A stretch of DNA of 64,000 nt from Arthrobotrys musiformis (Eukaryota; Ascomycota; Orbiliomycetes; Orbiliales; Orbiliaceae): contig JAVHJL010000011.1 of the NCBI GenBank assembly GCA_036971715.1, positions 1,178,001-1,242,000 of the forward strand. The letters run 5' to 3'. A program made the translations under genes and the position numbers. Position 1 is the stretch's first letter, and each line of letters begins with the position of its first letter. The notes under the pieces were generated by a model that did not search any database, was not told the origin of the DNA, and saw only the letters and a list, made by a program, of their open reading frames with translations. Shown in pieces: positions 35,313 to 47,000 of this stretch.

Positions 35313-36800
35313 TTATAATATCTGGACCCCCCCTTCTCCAACAAAGTGACTTCTTGTTTTCAGCCCTTTGATCTGCCTTTTTTTCTGAGGCGCGTCGTAC
35401 ATGTAATCCGACTCAGGTCCCTCGCTTCGTCGAATCTCTGTATAATCCCACTGCTCACGCCCGAGCTCGTCCTCTGAATCCGAATTAAGATGTTTCCGTT
35501 TCCAACTAAGATACGGGTCCATCTCACTCATTTCCATATCCTCACAAGTATCCCACCCAGAATCATCATCCTCGAACTCATAATCAGGCTCATCCGTAGT
35601 AGCATTTAGATTGCGATGGAAACTCCGGTATACGTATTCTAGAAACTTTATATCCCCCTGAGCCAACTTTCTCATCTTCGCCTGTCGGAAGTACCCAATT
35701 ACTTCATTCTCCATGATAATCCTGGCCTCTCTTATCTCTTCACAATTGTACCCTTCAGATCTCCATTCTCGGTCATACAGGTACCCGTTGCACGTACCTG
35801 GTGCGGCAAGGTACGTAAAGCTTTCCAAGGAGTTCCTAGTAAGAAGTGCGATTTTTCGACACAAACTTTCCCGCCAGGCGCAATTAATTAGCTCCAAGTG
35901 CTTTACCGAAGAATCAGGGTTCTGTTCCCAAAGACTGGCGATACCCTCGTCGCTGTCATAGTTTAAGGTTCGCCGGCCTCCCATATTACGCAACGTCAAA
36001 GTTTCGAGACGCGGAAGCGCAGTGATCTTTGAGAGGTGTTTAATTGGCGTCCAATCGAAAGATATTTGCTGATACCTAGTCCTTTCCGCTGCTCCGGATG
36101 AGAATTCTTTAAGGCTCGCAAACCCGGGAAGCCATGGTTCCGGCGTCATGGTAGAGTACACCCACAGGACGCAATTTCTTTCAGCTCTTCCACGGCCGTT
36201 GAAAGTCGCCCCGCCGCTATCGTACCAGCGCTGTATATCCCATTTTTCCCAACCCAACCTGTTGTAATCGAATATCCGCCTGACATCCCCCATCCTATAC
36301 CCATACTTCAGGTTCACAATAAATTCGGGATCAACATTCCCCAAATCCAACGACTTCAGTTTTGTCGTGTAGCAGAGTAATAGCGGCAGTAGTGCCTCCG
36401 AATTGAACCCATCCCGAATGGCAGGGTATACACTTCGTATCTTCCATTCCTCGCAGGTATCATATATCTGACTTAACTCCTCTTCAGTCCAACGCCATGT
36501 TTCGGTCCAAGTATTGTCCCACCGGCGTCTTCTCCGATACCACGTCAGTCGGATTTTACTAACTCTCAAGGCGACCTGCGGGTCCGCTAGAACTTGTCTT
36601 GCGAATTCCCAGGCTGATTGAGAGAGGTGGTCGACTTGGAAAGTAAACTGTAGTCCGCATGAACCGGAGTAGTAGATTACATCGCGGAAACGACTACAGC
36701 TCCGCGCGCAGTTGATGAGGTCGCTGGAATTTAGGGCTTTGTCGTTGAAGATCTGGATGAGGACTTCGGTGGGGAGCGCGCTTATCGAATTCGAAGTCAT
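35313..36800 (-). CDS. F-box protein, single exon
   Basis: A continuous frame of 495 residues from ATG 36800; ten further upstream codons are open but contain no ATG. The N-terminal F-box reads ISALPTEVLIQIFNDKALNS followed by CARSCSRFRDV (about residues 5-42). The centre has repeated aromatic/charged segments and scattered leucine-rich strands (LPRLETLTLRNMGG, VKHLELINCAW), suggesting an LRR-like substrate module. The C-terminus is acidic (DYEFEDDDSGWDTCEDMEM). It would act as an adaptor in an SCF ubiquitin ligase; the substrate is unknown. It is not a close copy of the other F-box gene in the window. Confidence 0.75.
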   Translation of the reverse strand: MTSNSISALPTEVLIQIFNDKALNSSDLINCARSCSRFRDVIYYSGSCGLQFTFQVDHLSQSAWEFARQVLADPQVALRVSKIRLTWYRRRRRWDNTWTETWRWTEEELSQIYDTCEEWKIRSVYPAIRDGFNSEALLPLLLCYTTKLKSLDLGNVDPEFIVNLKYGYRMGDVRRIFDYNRLGWEKWDIQRWYDSGGATFNGRGRAERNCVLWVYSTMTPEPWLPGFASLKEFSSGAAERTRYQQISFDWTPIKHLSKITALPRLETLTLRNMGGRRTLNYDSDEGIASLWEQNPDSSVKHLELINCAWRESLCRKIALLTRNSLESFTYLAAPGTCNGYLYDREWRSEGYNCEEIREARIIMENEVIGYFRQAKMRKLAQGDIKFLEYVYRSFHRNLNATTDEPDYEFEDDDSGWDTCEDMEMSEMDPYLSWKRKHLNSDSEDELGREQWDYTEIRRSEGPESDYMYDAPQKKRQIKGLKTRSHFVGEGGVQIL

Positions 36801-37685
36801 GATGCCACGCAACTTCACCAAGTTGCACAAACGCAGGAAATAAATTATACCGACTTCGTTACTGATGTATGAACTTTTCTAGCCTCGAATCCAGCGACTT
36901 TATTCTGGAAAATCCGGAACAATTGCCTATTTATACAATTTTGCATAGGCCTGTGAGTATATATACCGACAAAATATGGGAGTATAGGCCCTGTATGGCC
37001 ATATATGGTATGTGAATGTTCAGGGAGAGCACCGCAAGACCGCCTTGGCGCCGAAAATGAGTCCACGCGCCTTGGGACTAAGCCCACGCCTGAAACCCGA
37101 CACACCGTCAACACATGCCTAGCGTCGGCCGTGGTCTGCCTTGAACTTGAGCGCCTGGCATATAGTATATTCTCAGCTAATTAGAATTTCTCATTTTTAT
37201 ATTCGTTATACTAAACCGATACGCATTATTTAGCTAAACGAGTCCATAAATTCTCAATACCTTAGATTGTTGTTCGGCGAGCCTTACATGAATGATTCCA
37301 CAACGGGCAATCTGACTATGATGAACATATTAATATATTGATATTTCCGCGTCAAGATATTTAAATTTCTCGAAAGTTTGCTTTCTTATCGGACTATTTA
37401 TTCATGAATATCTAGATACCCTATTGCCTAAGTTTTAAAATAAAAAAAGAATTAAATTTGCCTAGGGGCCCTCAGTAGGGCTCTACATAGGTGTCTTTAT
37501 TGACCACATCCCTTATCGTATACTGGTGTTCAGAATACATCAATTGGCGCTGCAGGAAAGAGGGTGTAAATGTCTAGCTAGTCTAAGAAGAAAAGAAACC
37601 GGATGAAACCACCCCCCCCCCCTAGGGAAATAACATAAAGCAGATTTCAACTTGGGGTTCATACAAGCAGACGTCATAGCACCCT
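36801..37685. other. Intergenic, AT-rich
   Basis: Promoter side of the F-box gene, then strongly AT-rich sequence (37160-37450). No gene seen. Confidence 0.5.
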
Positions 37686-38036
37686 TCACGAATGTAAGTT
37701 GGCTATTTGGTCCAGTGCATCGGCCCAGATACGCGTCAATATTTTCCACATCTCTTTCCGGTCATCAAAATCCTCTATGTCAAGGTGTTCTGCACCATTT
37801 GGAAGGGCAATCTTGTTGATTTGTTCACCGTTCCCGACCTTCTTTTCATAAAACTCACAACGGGTTCCCCAGGCAGGGGCACCGAATACGGACTGTTGCC
37901 TATATCTTATTTGGAGAATATACAACATGGCATTTTTCATCTGCTCCGCGCCTTTCCTTACCTTTTCGTCGGGCAGCCCGGTGGCTTTGAACTTCACGGC
38001 GAAAATGGAAGGCCTATTATCGAGTTCATATCGACC
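37686..38036 (-). pseudogene. Orphan C-terminal exon or gene relic
   Basis: An open frame of about 115 codons without an ATG, readable from an AG at about 38037 to a stop at 37686. The peptide (RYELDNRPSIFAVKFKATGL ... EKVRKGAEQMKNAMLYILQI ... IWADALDQIANLHS) has ordinary amino-acid composition, so it probably is or was coding. I do not recognise the family and find no upstream exon in the AT-rich sequence to 38500. It may be the last exon of a decayed gene. Confidence 0.35.
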
Positions 38037-38816
38037 TTATCATCCTTCCTCTGAATATCAACCCCCGCCTATGAAATAACGAGATCACATCGCTTATTGT
38101 TATCGTAGGGAAATTCCTAGAAATTCAGTTAGATTACCAGATTAAAAAAGACCTAGATATCACATAATATTACCGGTCCGTAAAGGAAGCCATATTCGTC
38201 ATTCATTGTGAATATGCTATTAAATAAGTTTATCCATAGCATAGATGTAATATATCTCGATGTCTTCTTTGTAGGGTCTTTTAGATCTTCTATAAGGCCT
38301 ATGATGATTGGCTGTATATAATAACAATATTAGTTAAAGGACTATGCTAGTTTTATTTGAAGAAGCGGTGTACGTGTGGAGAAACCTAGGCATTGATAAA
38401 TCCAATCTAACGAGGTCTTGAGATTAAACTAAAGAATAAACTAAAGTTTTTATTTTCCTATATAGCTAAAATTTGAGGTTTCCGCCTGACATCTTCGGCT
38501 TTCGTTCATATTCATATTTAGACATACACGGATCGATATCAATATCCATCTAGCCGACATCGACACATATCCGAAGTTCTCAAGGTGTTGTTTTTGTGGT
38601 TTATCTTCACCTTTCTTTTCTTTTTTCTACGTCGAGGTCTCGATTTCGCGCCATAACTAATTTCGATCCCCTGATTCGCTATGATAAATTCCAACATCCC
38701 CAACACGGGATATATATTCATGACTACATACTTAAGTACTGAGGACCATCTTCCCCATCCTCCCACTTCCTGCCCTCTCTAGCCCCTTCTATTCAAATAT
38801 TCTTAAAGAGAAAAAC
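38037..38816. other. Intergenic, AT-rich
   Basis: Very AT-rich from about 38080 to 38520, then a more balanced stretch that should hold the promoter of the DUF4202 gene. No gene seen. Confidence 0.5.
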
Positions 38817-39770
38817 ATGGCGACATTATCAGACCCCGCCGTCTTCCTCCGCGCCAAAGAGATCATTGACGACGCCCACCGCGAAGACCCGTCCGGTCAG
38901 GAGATCATATACGCTGACAACGTCGAGGAGTACCTCAGAATTCTACTAACGCCGGAGGAGCCGACGAATGTGCAAGTCATTGCGGCCAGATGTCAGGTTT
39001 GTGATACTCTTTCTCCTTCAGTTATTGTTATCAATTTGTGTTTTCGGAGTTGTTACTGCGGTAGATATATGTTTGGATCTCTCTCCTCGATACATAAAGG
39101 TATTTATGTAAAGAACATAGTGTAGTTGCTATATCATTAGAGGGGGTAGGAAGTTTCGAGGCGAGACTTTTGTATAAAGAGCAGAAACCACCCAACCTAT
39201 CACAGCTCCAGCACCATATCCAACCCCCCACGACAAATCTATTACGTATAAATAAGTAATCGCATACCCCCAGCATCAGAAACTAACATAAAAAAAAAAA
39301 TCTACAATCCCTGATTCCAACAGCACCTCCGCCGCTTCCTCCACCCCCGCTCAACCTACCCCGAAGGGAAAGCCGGCTATCTCCGCTGGCGCCGCGACCT
39401 CTACACCCTCCAAGCAGACTACTCCACAACCCTCCTATCCCCACTCTCCCTCCCGGAATCCGAACTCTCGGAAATCGCCGCTGCGGTGGCGAAGAAGGAT
39501 TTACTCATAAAATCAAAAGTTCACTCGACGACTGTATTACTTGAAGATGCGGCTGTGTTGGTGTTTTTGAGGAATGAGGTGGAAGGGTTTAAGAAGCAGC
39601 ACGAGGAGTATGATGAAGATAAATGGGTGGGAATTGTGAAGAAAACGTGGAGGAAGCTCAGTGATAGGGGAAAAGAGGAGGCAGCGAAGCTACTGCCGGG
39701 GTTGGAGGAGGGGTTAAGGGCGGTTGTGGTAAGGGTGGTCACGGAAGAGGCAGAAAAGGAGGGCGCATAG
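38817..39770 (+). CDS. DUF4202 family protein
   Basis: Exons 38817-38996 and 39324-39770 encode 208 residues. The sequence shows the DUF4202 pattern known from bacteria and fungi: an N-terminal AKEIIDDAHREDP and YADNVEEYLRIL helix pair, the ARCQHLRRF motif with the conserved Gln-His, RSTYPEGKAGYLRWRRDLY, then KVHSTTVLLEDAAVLVFL and the WRKLSDRGKEEA end. The biochemical role of the family is not established to my knowledge; the conserved His/Asp/Glu positions suggest a metal-dependent hydrolase, but that is inference. The ATG is in AAAAAC-ATG-G. The 327-nt intron is long for this window. It converges with the ATP sulfurylase gene, 208 nt away. Confidence 0.85.
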
Positions 39771-39978
39771 CATTGGTTAGACAACAGCTTGTATGTACGT
39801 GCTCGCATATGAAATTTGCTATAATCAAGGAAGAAAGGGTAATGGTAATGGTAATAAATTCCCGCCCGCAAGACTGACTAAAAAGAGAAAGAGGTGTATT
39901 ATCCCACATGAATAAACTGGCTATGTCGCTCTATCAGCGCTCTATCTACCCATCCAACCTCCCCAAAATAAACAACAT

Positions 39979-42180
39979 TTATGCTGCATCTAGTAAGCCC
40001 TCGCTCTCTAACAGCAGAACAATTTGGTGCACGATACTCCTAACGTCCTGCTTGCTTACGTCCACAACCAAATCCGCATTTTCAGGAGCTTCGTATGGGT
40101 CATCCACACCAGTGAATCCCTTTATTCTACCTTCCCTGGCAGCCTTGTATGTTCCCTTCTTATCCGTAGCCTCACAGTATTCCAACGGTGTGGCAACATG
40201 GACGAGATAGAAACTTCCATACTGGCTAACAGTATCCTTCGCCTGGCGACGGCTACCGTCGAATGGTGCAATTGGTGCGGCGATAACGCCAGCGCCAGCG
40301 CGGGTAAGTTCAGCGGCAACGAATGCAATACGCTGAATGTTCTTATGTCTGTCTTCTCGCGAGAAACCAAGTTCGGCGGAAAGTTCGCTACGAACGGTTT
40401 CACCGAGAAGCAGAGTAATGGAACGGCCTCCCTGTTGGTTGAGGGTCACCTGCAGGGCACGGGCAACAGCGTCTTTACCGGAGTTTTGGTAACCGGTTAG
40501 GAAGACGGTGAAACCTTGGCTGGAGCGGGGTGGGTGGGATTCTCGGAGGACTCTGACGACCTCTGGGTATGAGAACCACTCTGGGATGTGGGTGCCATTG
40601 CGCAGACGGCGGCGGAGTTCTAAAAAGTGGTTACGTCAGTACGAGCCTAGTGAGGAATGAATGTGGGAGTCTCGGCATACCAGTTCCGGAGATATCCAAA
40701 GTCTTAGTACCAGCTGGGACTTCGTCAACGGGCTTGTACTCGTCGGTATCCGGAAGATATGTCATCATCTGGAAGGGAACGACTTCAATTCCGAGCTCCT
40801 CCTTGTACTTCTCAACCGCATGCTGAGCGTCATACGGTCCGTAAAACTCGACACCAGCGGAGTTCTTTCCAGGACCGGCGTGGTCACTATTTCAACCATT
40901 AACGCTTGCCCGAACTATGGATCTAGAGTACGTAATAACTTACCGGCCAACGATGAAGTGGGTAGCACCGTGATTTCTTCGAATGATAGCATGCCAAATA
41001 GCTTCCCTTGGCCCACCCATTCTCATAGCAAGGCCCAAGAGACCAAGAACAGCCATGCCATTGGGGTATCGTGGCAGCAAGGCCTGGTATACTCTCACAC
41101 GGGTGAAGTGATCGATGTCACCTGGCTTGGTAAGGCCGACAACAGGGTGGATAAGGACATTGGCGTGTCTTGCACGAGCTGCCCTGACAGTAAGCTCTCG
41201 GTGGGCACGGTGCATGGGGTTTCTAAGGTCCAATTAGTTTCGGGTTCGGATCTTCGGTACTGGGGGGGTAGGGGGTTACCTAGTTTGGAAGGCCACAATT
41301 CTCGACCAACCGAGCTTCTCGAAATGAGCTCTCAATTCAGCTGGGGTGTCTGTACTAATTATTAACTATGATGCCATTTTATATAATCTTCTGAGCAAGG
41401 ATTCTTACAGCGTAGGTCGACGTAGTCGTAGTGGTTCAGCTTGTTGATAGCATCAAGCTTACCACCAACGTAGAACTCCTTGGCGGTATTGTTCAAATAC
41501 TTGATAGCTGGGTGTTCTGGATCTCCTCCAAAGACTTCCTTTGCTTCCAACTCCCTACAATCAATGTTGATTAGCCATTGGGCTTAAATAATCCAGAGGC
41601 TAATATGAAGAAAGGCATACTTATTCGGCTTGTAGACATCGTCGACTGTGATGATGGCGAGATTACGATCATCCCGGAAGTCCACGAGAGCTATTCTTGC
41701 ACCAGGCTTGATAGAATATTTGTCGATGGTTTCTTGGGAGACATCGAGGGTGATGGGGATGGAGAAAAGGTTTCCGTCGACGAGGCGAAGGTTATTGACG
41801 ACACTAAAATATAAAAATTGGAAACTATAAGCCTCTAAAAGTGCTACTTAATATAAAAAGGGGCCTTTTCTAACCCTTCGTAGTCCTTTTGGTTCATGAA
41901 ACCTATTTTCAATAGAAGGTCAGTAAAGTGGTTCGAAGTCAGGAGAGCCTCGGATATAAACTTCGGCGACAAGGAGAGCTAAGAGGACCAACAAAAACTA
42001 ACCTTCCAACGGCGAAAATCCACCATTGAGGATTAATTCGAGATCGCAAAGCTGTCTTTCAGTAAGATGCAGTTGGGGCAGAGATTCCGCCTCCTTTGCG
42101 AGTTCTGCTCTTCTGGGCGCATCGCGAGCGAGCAAATCTTTCAGTACCCCGCCGTGGGGCTCGATAGTTGCCGAAGACAT
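39979..42180 (-). CDS. MET3: ATP sulfurylase (sulfate adenylyltransferase)
   Basis: Eight exons, 42180-42003, 41902-41875, 41803-41621, 41554-41409, 41349-41280, 41222-40944, 40886-40681 and 40619-39979, encode 576 residues. The enzyme makes adenosine 5'-phosphosulfate from ATP and sulfate, the first step of sulfate assimilation. Visible: the catalytic motif QTRNPMHRAHREL, VGRDHAGPGKNS, and a C-terminal APS-kinase-like domain whose P-loop reads GYQNSGKD instead of a working GxxGxGKS. In filamentous fungi this domain is catalytically dead and serves as the allosteric PAPS site. Length matches the Penicillium and Aspergillus enzymes (about 570). Exon 2 has only 28 nt. All seven junctions keep the frame. 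It works upstream of the siroheme step encoded by the Met1 gene in this window. Confidence 0.96.
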
Positions 42181-44048
42181 TTTTTGTTTGTATTATGTCT
42201 AATAGGTGCACGCACTAACAGCACTGACAGGGAACAAACAGTGGGGCAAAAACGGCGATACAATGCACGAATTCGTCTGATGTCTGGCTTAACGGTATAA
42301 ATAAATTTTCTAAAAAAGAAGAGAGGTATGAAGCAAAAAATGAGGTTCGAGGTACGGATTTTGAAAGATAGAGAGAAATTGGGGGGGAGGAAGGATTCGA
42401 AGGAGAGAAATGACCCGGATTATAAATATAAATTTCCCAGAGCTTGGTCCAGTACCTCGAGACTAGAATTTTCGTTTTGTCTCTCCCCCCGAGTCAAGTT
42501 TTTTTTTTTTTTTTCGATCAGCGCGCAATAACTAATGGCGATGGCTCGAGCAAGAGCTACGGGATGACGGTCATTGATACCTGATACCTAGTGGAATCTG
42601 TACCTAGAGCAGGCCCCAAGCATGCAGGTGCCGGGGTCTGAGATGCTAACTTTGGTCTTAGCTTGTCGGTTGCCGCTACGAATTGGGTAGTCGACTGAGC
42701 ACGCCATCGCCGAAGCCGCCTCAGGTCTGACTTGATCAATTGAAGCTCGAGATTTGGGCAGAGAGAAGAGGTACCGCCAAATCTCCGCAGTTCCGGCGGG
42801 GCCGGCTACATGCCGTCAATACCCTTCAGTAGTCAGAAGATCGAAAAAATCTTGAGTTTTTTTGTTCTGGAACGTGAATTCGGCATCTCGAAAAATGGCG
42901 TCTTCTGTCTGCCTCGAGGTTTAATTTTGGAGTTGTGCTTCTAAACTAAAAGATATGATTAATTTCAACTGGGATGTCATTACGGAAAAACCCACATGTC
43001 AACACATCGGCGTCAGATATTTTTCCCCCCAGGGCACCACCGACCCACCGTAAGTTGAGCGTAGTCTCGAGGCCAGAGTTACTCGTAGCGATACCTACCC
43101 ATATAATGCCATTAGGATGTTTGGGGGGGGTGCACGCAGCTTATCAAAATTCTATTCGAGACCCATGCACAAGCACCTGGTAACATAGATTACGTGATGT
43201 GACAATCATTAGATAAATCAAGCTTCAAATCTTGGAAAATATATGCACCACCTTTTTTTTTAAAAAAAAAAAAAGCTTTGAAAAGGATAGAAATTATAGA
43301 TGTAAAGAATTCCCAAGCCTATGAATATATTATGATTGATATATATATTTCAGTGGTCACGATATTGAATTACTTCGTAGAGTCAAGTGCAGCCGTAGTA
43401 CAGCAATATGACACACGACAGTCTTGATCACCATCACCCGCAAACCTTAGAACTACCGCACTGCCGCACTCTGCTTCTAATGGGACTTTCCGGCTCTATT
43501 ATGGCACGTAAAATCGCTAACATATATAGAGGTTCTGCTTGTGTTAGTTGCCGCCTTTTCCGTCTGCAAATACGATTCGCGACTACAAAACTAGTTATCA
43601 CTTCTATTTTGACCATCCGCTATGTCTGTCGGCGCATTCTCCGCTCCAAGCCCTTTACCTACTGTGTCAGGAAAGGGGGGTGGTTGGTACGGTAGTAATA
43701 CGGTATTGTGACCATAATGCGTATTACAACGGTATTAGAAGCAAAAAACGCCATATAATTCGGATTACAATGGTATTCAAAAACACCCTTCTTCTGGCAC
43801 GGTACCTATATTGCCAGACCAGACCAGAGGGTCCTGGCAAATGTCTCTCTTAAATCCCAAGCAGGGAGACCACGACTATTATCGAGCCTCATCTTCTGAC
43901 GTGGGCGGAAGCAGGAGATTGGACAGTTTCTTGCAAAAGTATCAGATTTCAGACTCTCGTTTACCCAATTAACCAACCCAGCAATTTGTAACAATATATA
44001 CTTGTAACCCTTTTCAACATACCCAAAAAAAATAATTAGCAAGGGGAC
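42181..44048. other. Intergenic, 1.9 kb
   Basis: Promoter side of ATP sulfurylase (42181 to about 42600) and the 3' side of the large helicase gene. It holds a T14 run (about 42501-42514) and a T/A tract (43253-43274). I looked for the sulfur-regulator palindrome ATGRYRYCAT near the Met3 start and did not find a clear copy. No gene seen. Confidence 0.5.
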
Positions 44049-47000
44049 TCAGACACAGAAGCTATCGACGTCCCCATCGGATAGGAAATGGCTTCCTCCG
44101 GCACAGCGGTACCCCGAAGCCTGCTTAATCCAGTGGTAGCCCATTGGACATGGCCCCATTATTCTCAACTTTCTCTGCGCCTCCATCTCTTTCCGCCGTG
44201 CTTCCTCCATAGCAGCCAAAATCCGCTCTCTTTCTCTCCTAGCCAACTCCATCTGGATACGCTCTTGCTCAAGCTTCCGCCTCTCCTCGTCAATAAGAGC
44301 CCGTAGCTCTGCTTTCTTCATCTCTTCGATCCGCCTTTCTTCTTCAACCTTTTCCTTCTGAAGGCGTCTATATTCCTCTTCGCGCGCGATAGCAGCTTTC
44401 TTGTCGAGCTCGAGTTGATTCCATACTTCATCGGATACCCCTGCATCGCGTCCCGGCTGGCGTCCTGAGTCCCAGGGATCGGCCGCCTTCGTCTCAATGT
44501 GTGGAGTAGGAGCATTTGGTGACGGTCCATCCTCCTCGTTGCCGCCATCCTGAGTAGAAGACGAAGTGGTGGTGTTCGTCTCCTGTGCATGCTGATGTGG
44601 CGCATTCTGCTTCATGGGCGGAGGGATTGGGATTCTGCGATTCGGACCGTGCCGCGTAGTTCCTGCAGCTTCAGTTCGGCGAGTGCGCTCTGCCAACATG
44701 GATCCCATGGCCTTGATTATGATATCTTCCGTGAGTACGAGACCAGTAATAGGCCCAGTTACTCGAGAAATGAGCTCTCCGAACATATTCTTAGCGAGGG
44801 ATTTCACGTCTCGCGCGTTGCCCCAGGACTTTAGTTGCGACAGGTCTTTGAAGAGGCACAGTATACTCTCACGGAGCCCCGCGGTCGGAGTTTCAAGAAC
44901 CGAGAGATCGAGCGGTGCATTCTTTTTCTTCTTCAGGTCGTCTAAGACCTTGGTGAGTAACTTAAGGCAGAATTCGGGTTCCATATGTTTGAACACGACA
45001 GATTCTGGAAATCGACTGGTTAAACCCGGGTTGATTGACATCAAGCGGTCGATGTCTTCGTCGTAGCCGGCAAGAATGACGATGAGTTTTTGAGCATATT
45101 TGGGGTCCGTAAGAGAGGAAACAAGCTCGTCCATTGCCTCCGTTGCGAATCCTCCTTCGGCAAGACGATAAGCTTCGTCGATGAACAGAACTTTGCCCAT
45201 AGCCTTCTCCAATAGCTTCTTGACTTTTGGTCCGGTATGTCCAACATATTGTCCGATCATATCAGTTGTGGAGCATTGTTCAACTTTTGCTTGAGAAAGG
45301 AAACCCATATCGTAGAAGACTTTGCCCATCTTTTGAGCCGTTGTCGTCTTACCAGTGCCCGGAGGCCCTTTGAATAGAAAGTTGAATGGGATCTGTTCTC
45401 GCGGATCCATCCCGAGCGCTTTCATATTTGCAGCAGTGGTTTGATAACCCTCAAATTGCTTGATTACATTTTCGCATCCGACAACGTCTTGGAATAGCTG
45501 TGCAAGGTTAGTAGCAGCTCGTGTACCTCTGTCGAAGTCTGGATCAAAATCGACGGCATCGAAGATATCCCGATTCTTTGTCTCCCCCGCTGACAAATGT
45601 TTTTGGTGTAACGCCTTGGCTCGGTCTAGAAGAATGTCAACTTCGCCAGCGTTTCCAAAATTCGGTCGGTTTCGCGCGCGATTGAGCACTTCCATTGCAA
45701 TTTTCTTGGCCTGATCGGTAGCGCCAAAGCCTACATCCTTGAGTTTAAGGTCCAAGATCCGGCGTAGCTCAATGTCGTTGAAGTCCTCGAACACAAAAGC
45801 CGACTCTAATGGGAAACGTCGAGCAAGACCGGGATTGACATCCCGGAACATCTCTTCCATCTGATCCTTGTACCCAAGGAGGAGCACACAACGATCCTCA
45901 CCCGGCGTACTCTGTACCTCAGCAACGATCGTGTCGATAACGGCCGTCTTGTATGGATCAGCCCCGCCACTGAGCATATATGCTTCATCAATGATGAGAA
46001 CTTTGCCGACTGTCGAGGCCAGGATGGCCTTCGTGTTCGCTTCTGAGGCTCCGAGCACGCTTCCAACAAAGTCCGCTGGATTTTTGACGACCACTTCTCC
46101 ATCAGAAAGAAGGCCTATGTCCGCCAATATGCGCCCATAAAGTTTTGCAACAGATGTTTTGCCAGTACCTGGTGATCCGATGAAGCAGCGGTTGAGCGAA
46201 TACTGAACGAGAGGCTTTTCATCTAATTCGCGTTGATAGTTGAACTGAATGCCATCCAAAAGGGCATGGATAGTGGTCTTGACAGCCTTCAACCCAATCA
46301 AATTTTGCAGCTTAGCCCATGCGGCGTTGTCCTTAAGAACTGCTGAAGGTTCTGGCCCAATAAGGTCTTCCTTAGTCAACAGATTGTCGTCCGGTTTGAG
46401 CCCCGCTCTTCTTTCCTTCCGAAGACGCTTGGCTTGACGCTCTGTAATTTGGGCGAGCCTGTTTTGGACCTCGCGGGCATTCCCGAATCCGTCGCGCCCA
46501 CGCCCTCGACCAATTCGTCGGGCTACGATTCGAACGTATAACCCGGCCATGCCGTCTTCGACACCCATGCTTCCTTTGTACTTGGACTTGAGATAATGGC
46601 AGAAGATCGTCTGTAGCTCTTTATCGTTGTAGTCCTGGAACTCCATACGCTTTGGAATGCGGCTGGGGATCCCAGGGTTATGCGCGAAGAAAGCCTCCAT
46701 TTGCTTATGGTAGCCTGCGAGGATGAAGACGACTTTGCCTGTGAGATTTTCGATCTCGGCCAAGAGATAATCAAGCACTGCTTTGCCGCCAAAGCTATTA
46801 CCAGACACGAGTTGATATGCCTCATCGATGAAGAAAACGCCTCCGCCCTCTTCTAGAATCTTGTCAATATGCGTCTTACACGCGGAGACGCCATCGTTGG
46901 CTAGTGAAGATCCGGATGACTCGTGAAAGTAGCTGCCAGGCAGTGCACCGACTTTCACCAGAAATTTTGCGTAGAGTCGTGCCACTGTGGTCTTTCCAGT

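Noticed and set aside
40943..41279. Plus-strand 234-codon frame across Met3 introns
   Set aside because: Antisense shadow; the minus strand gives a complete ATP sulfurylase.
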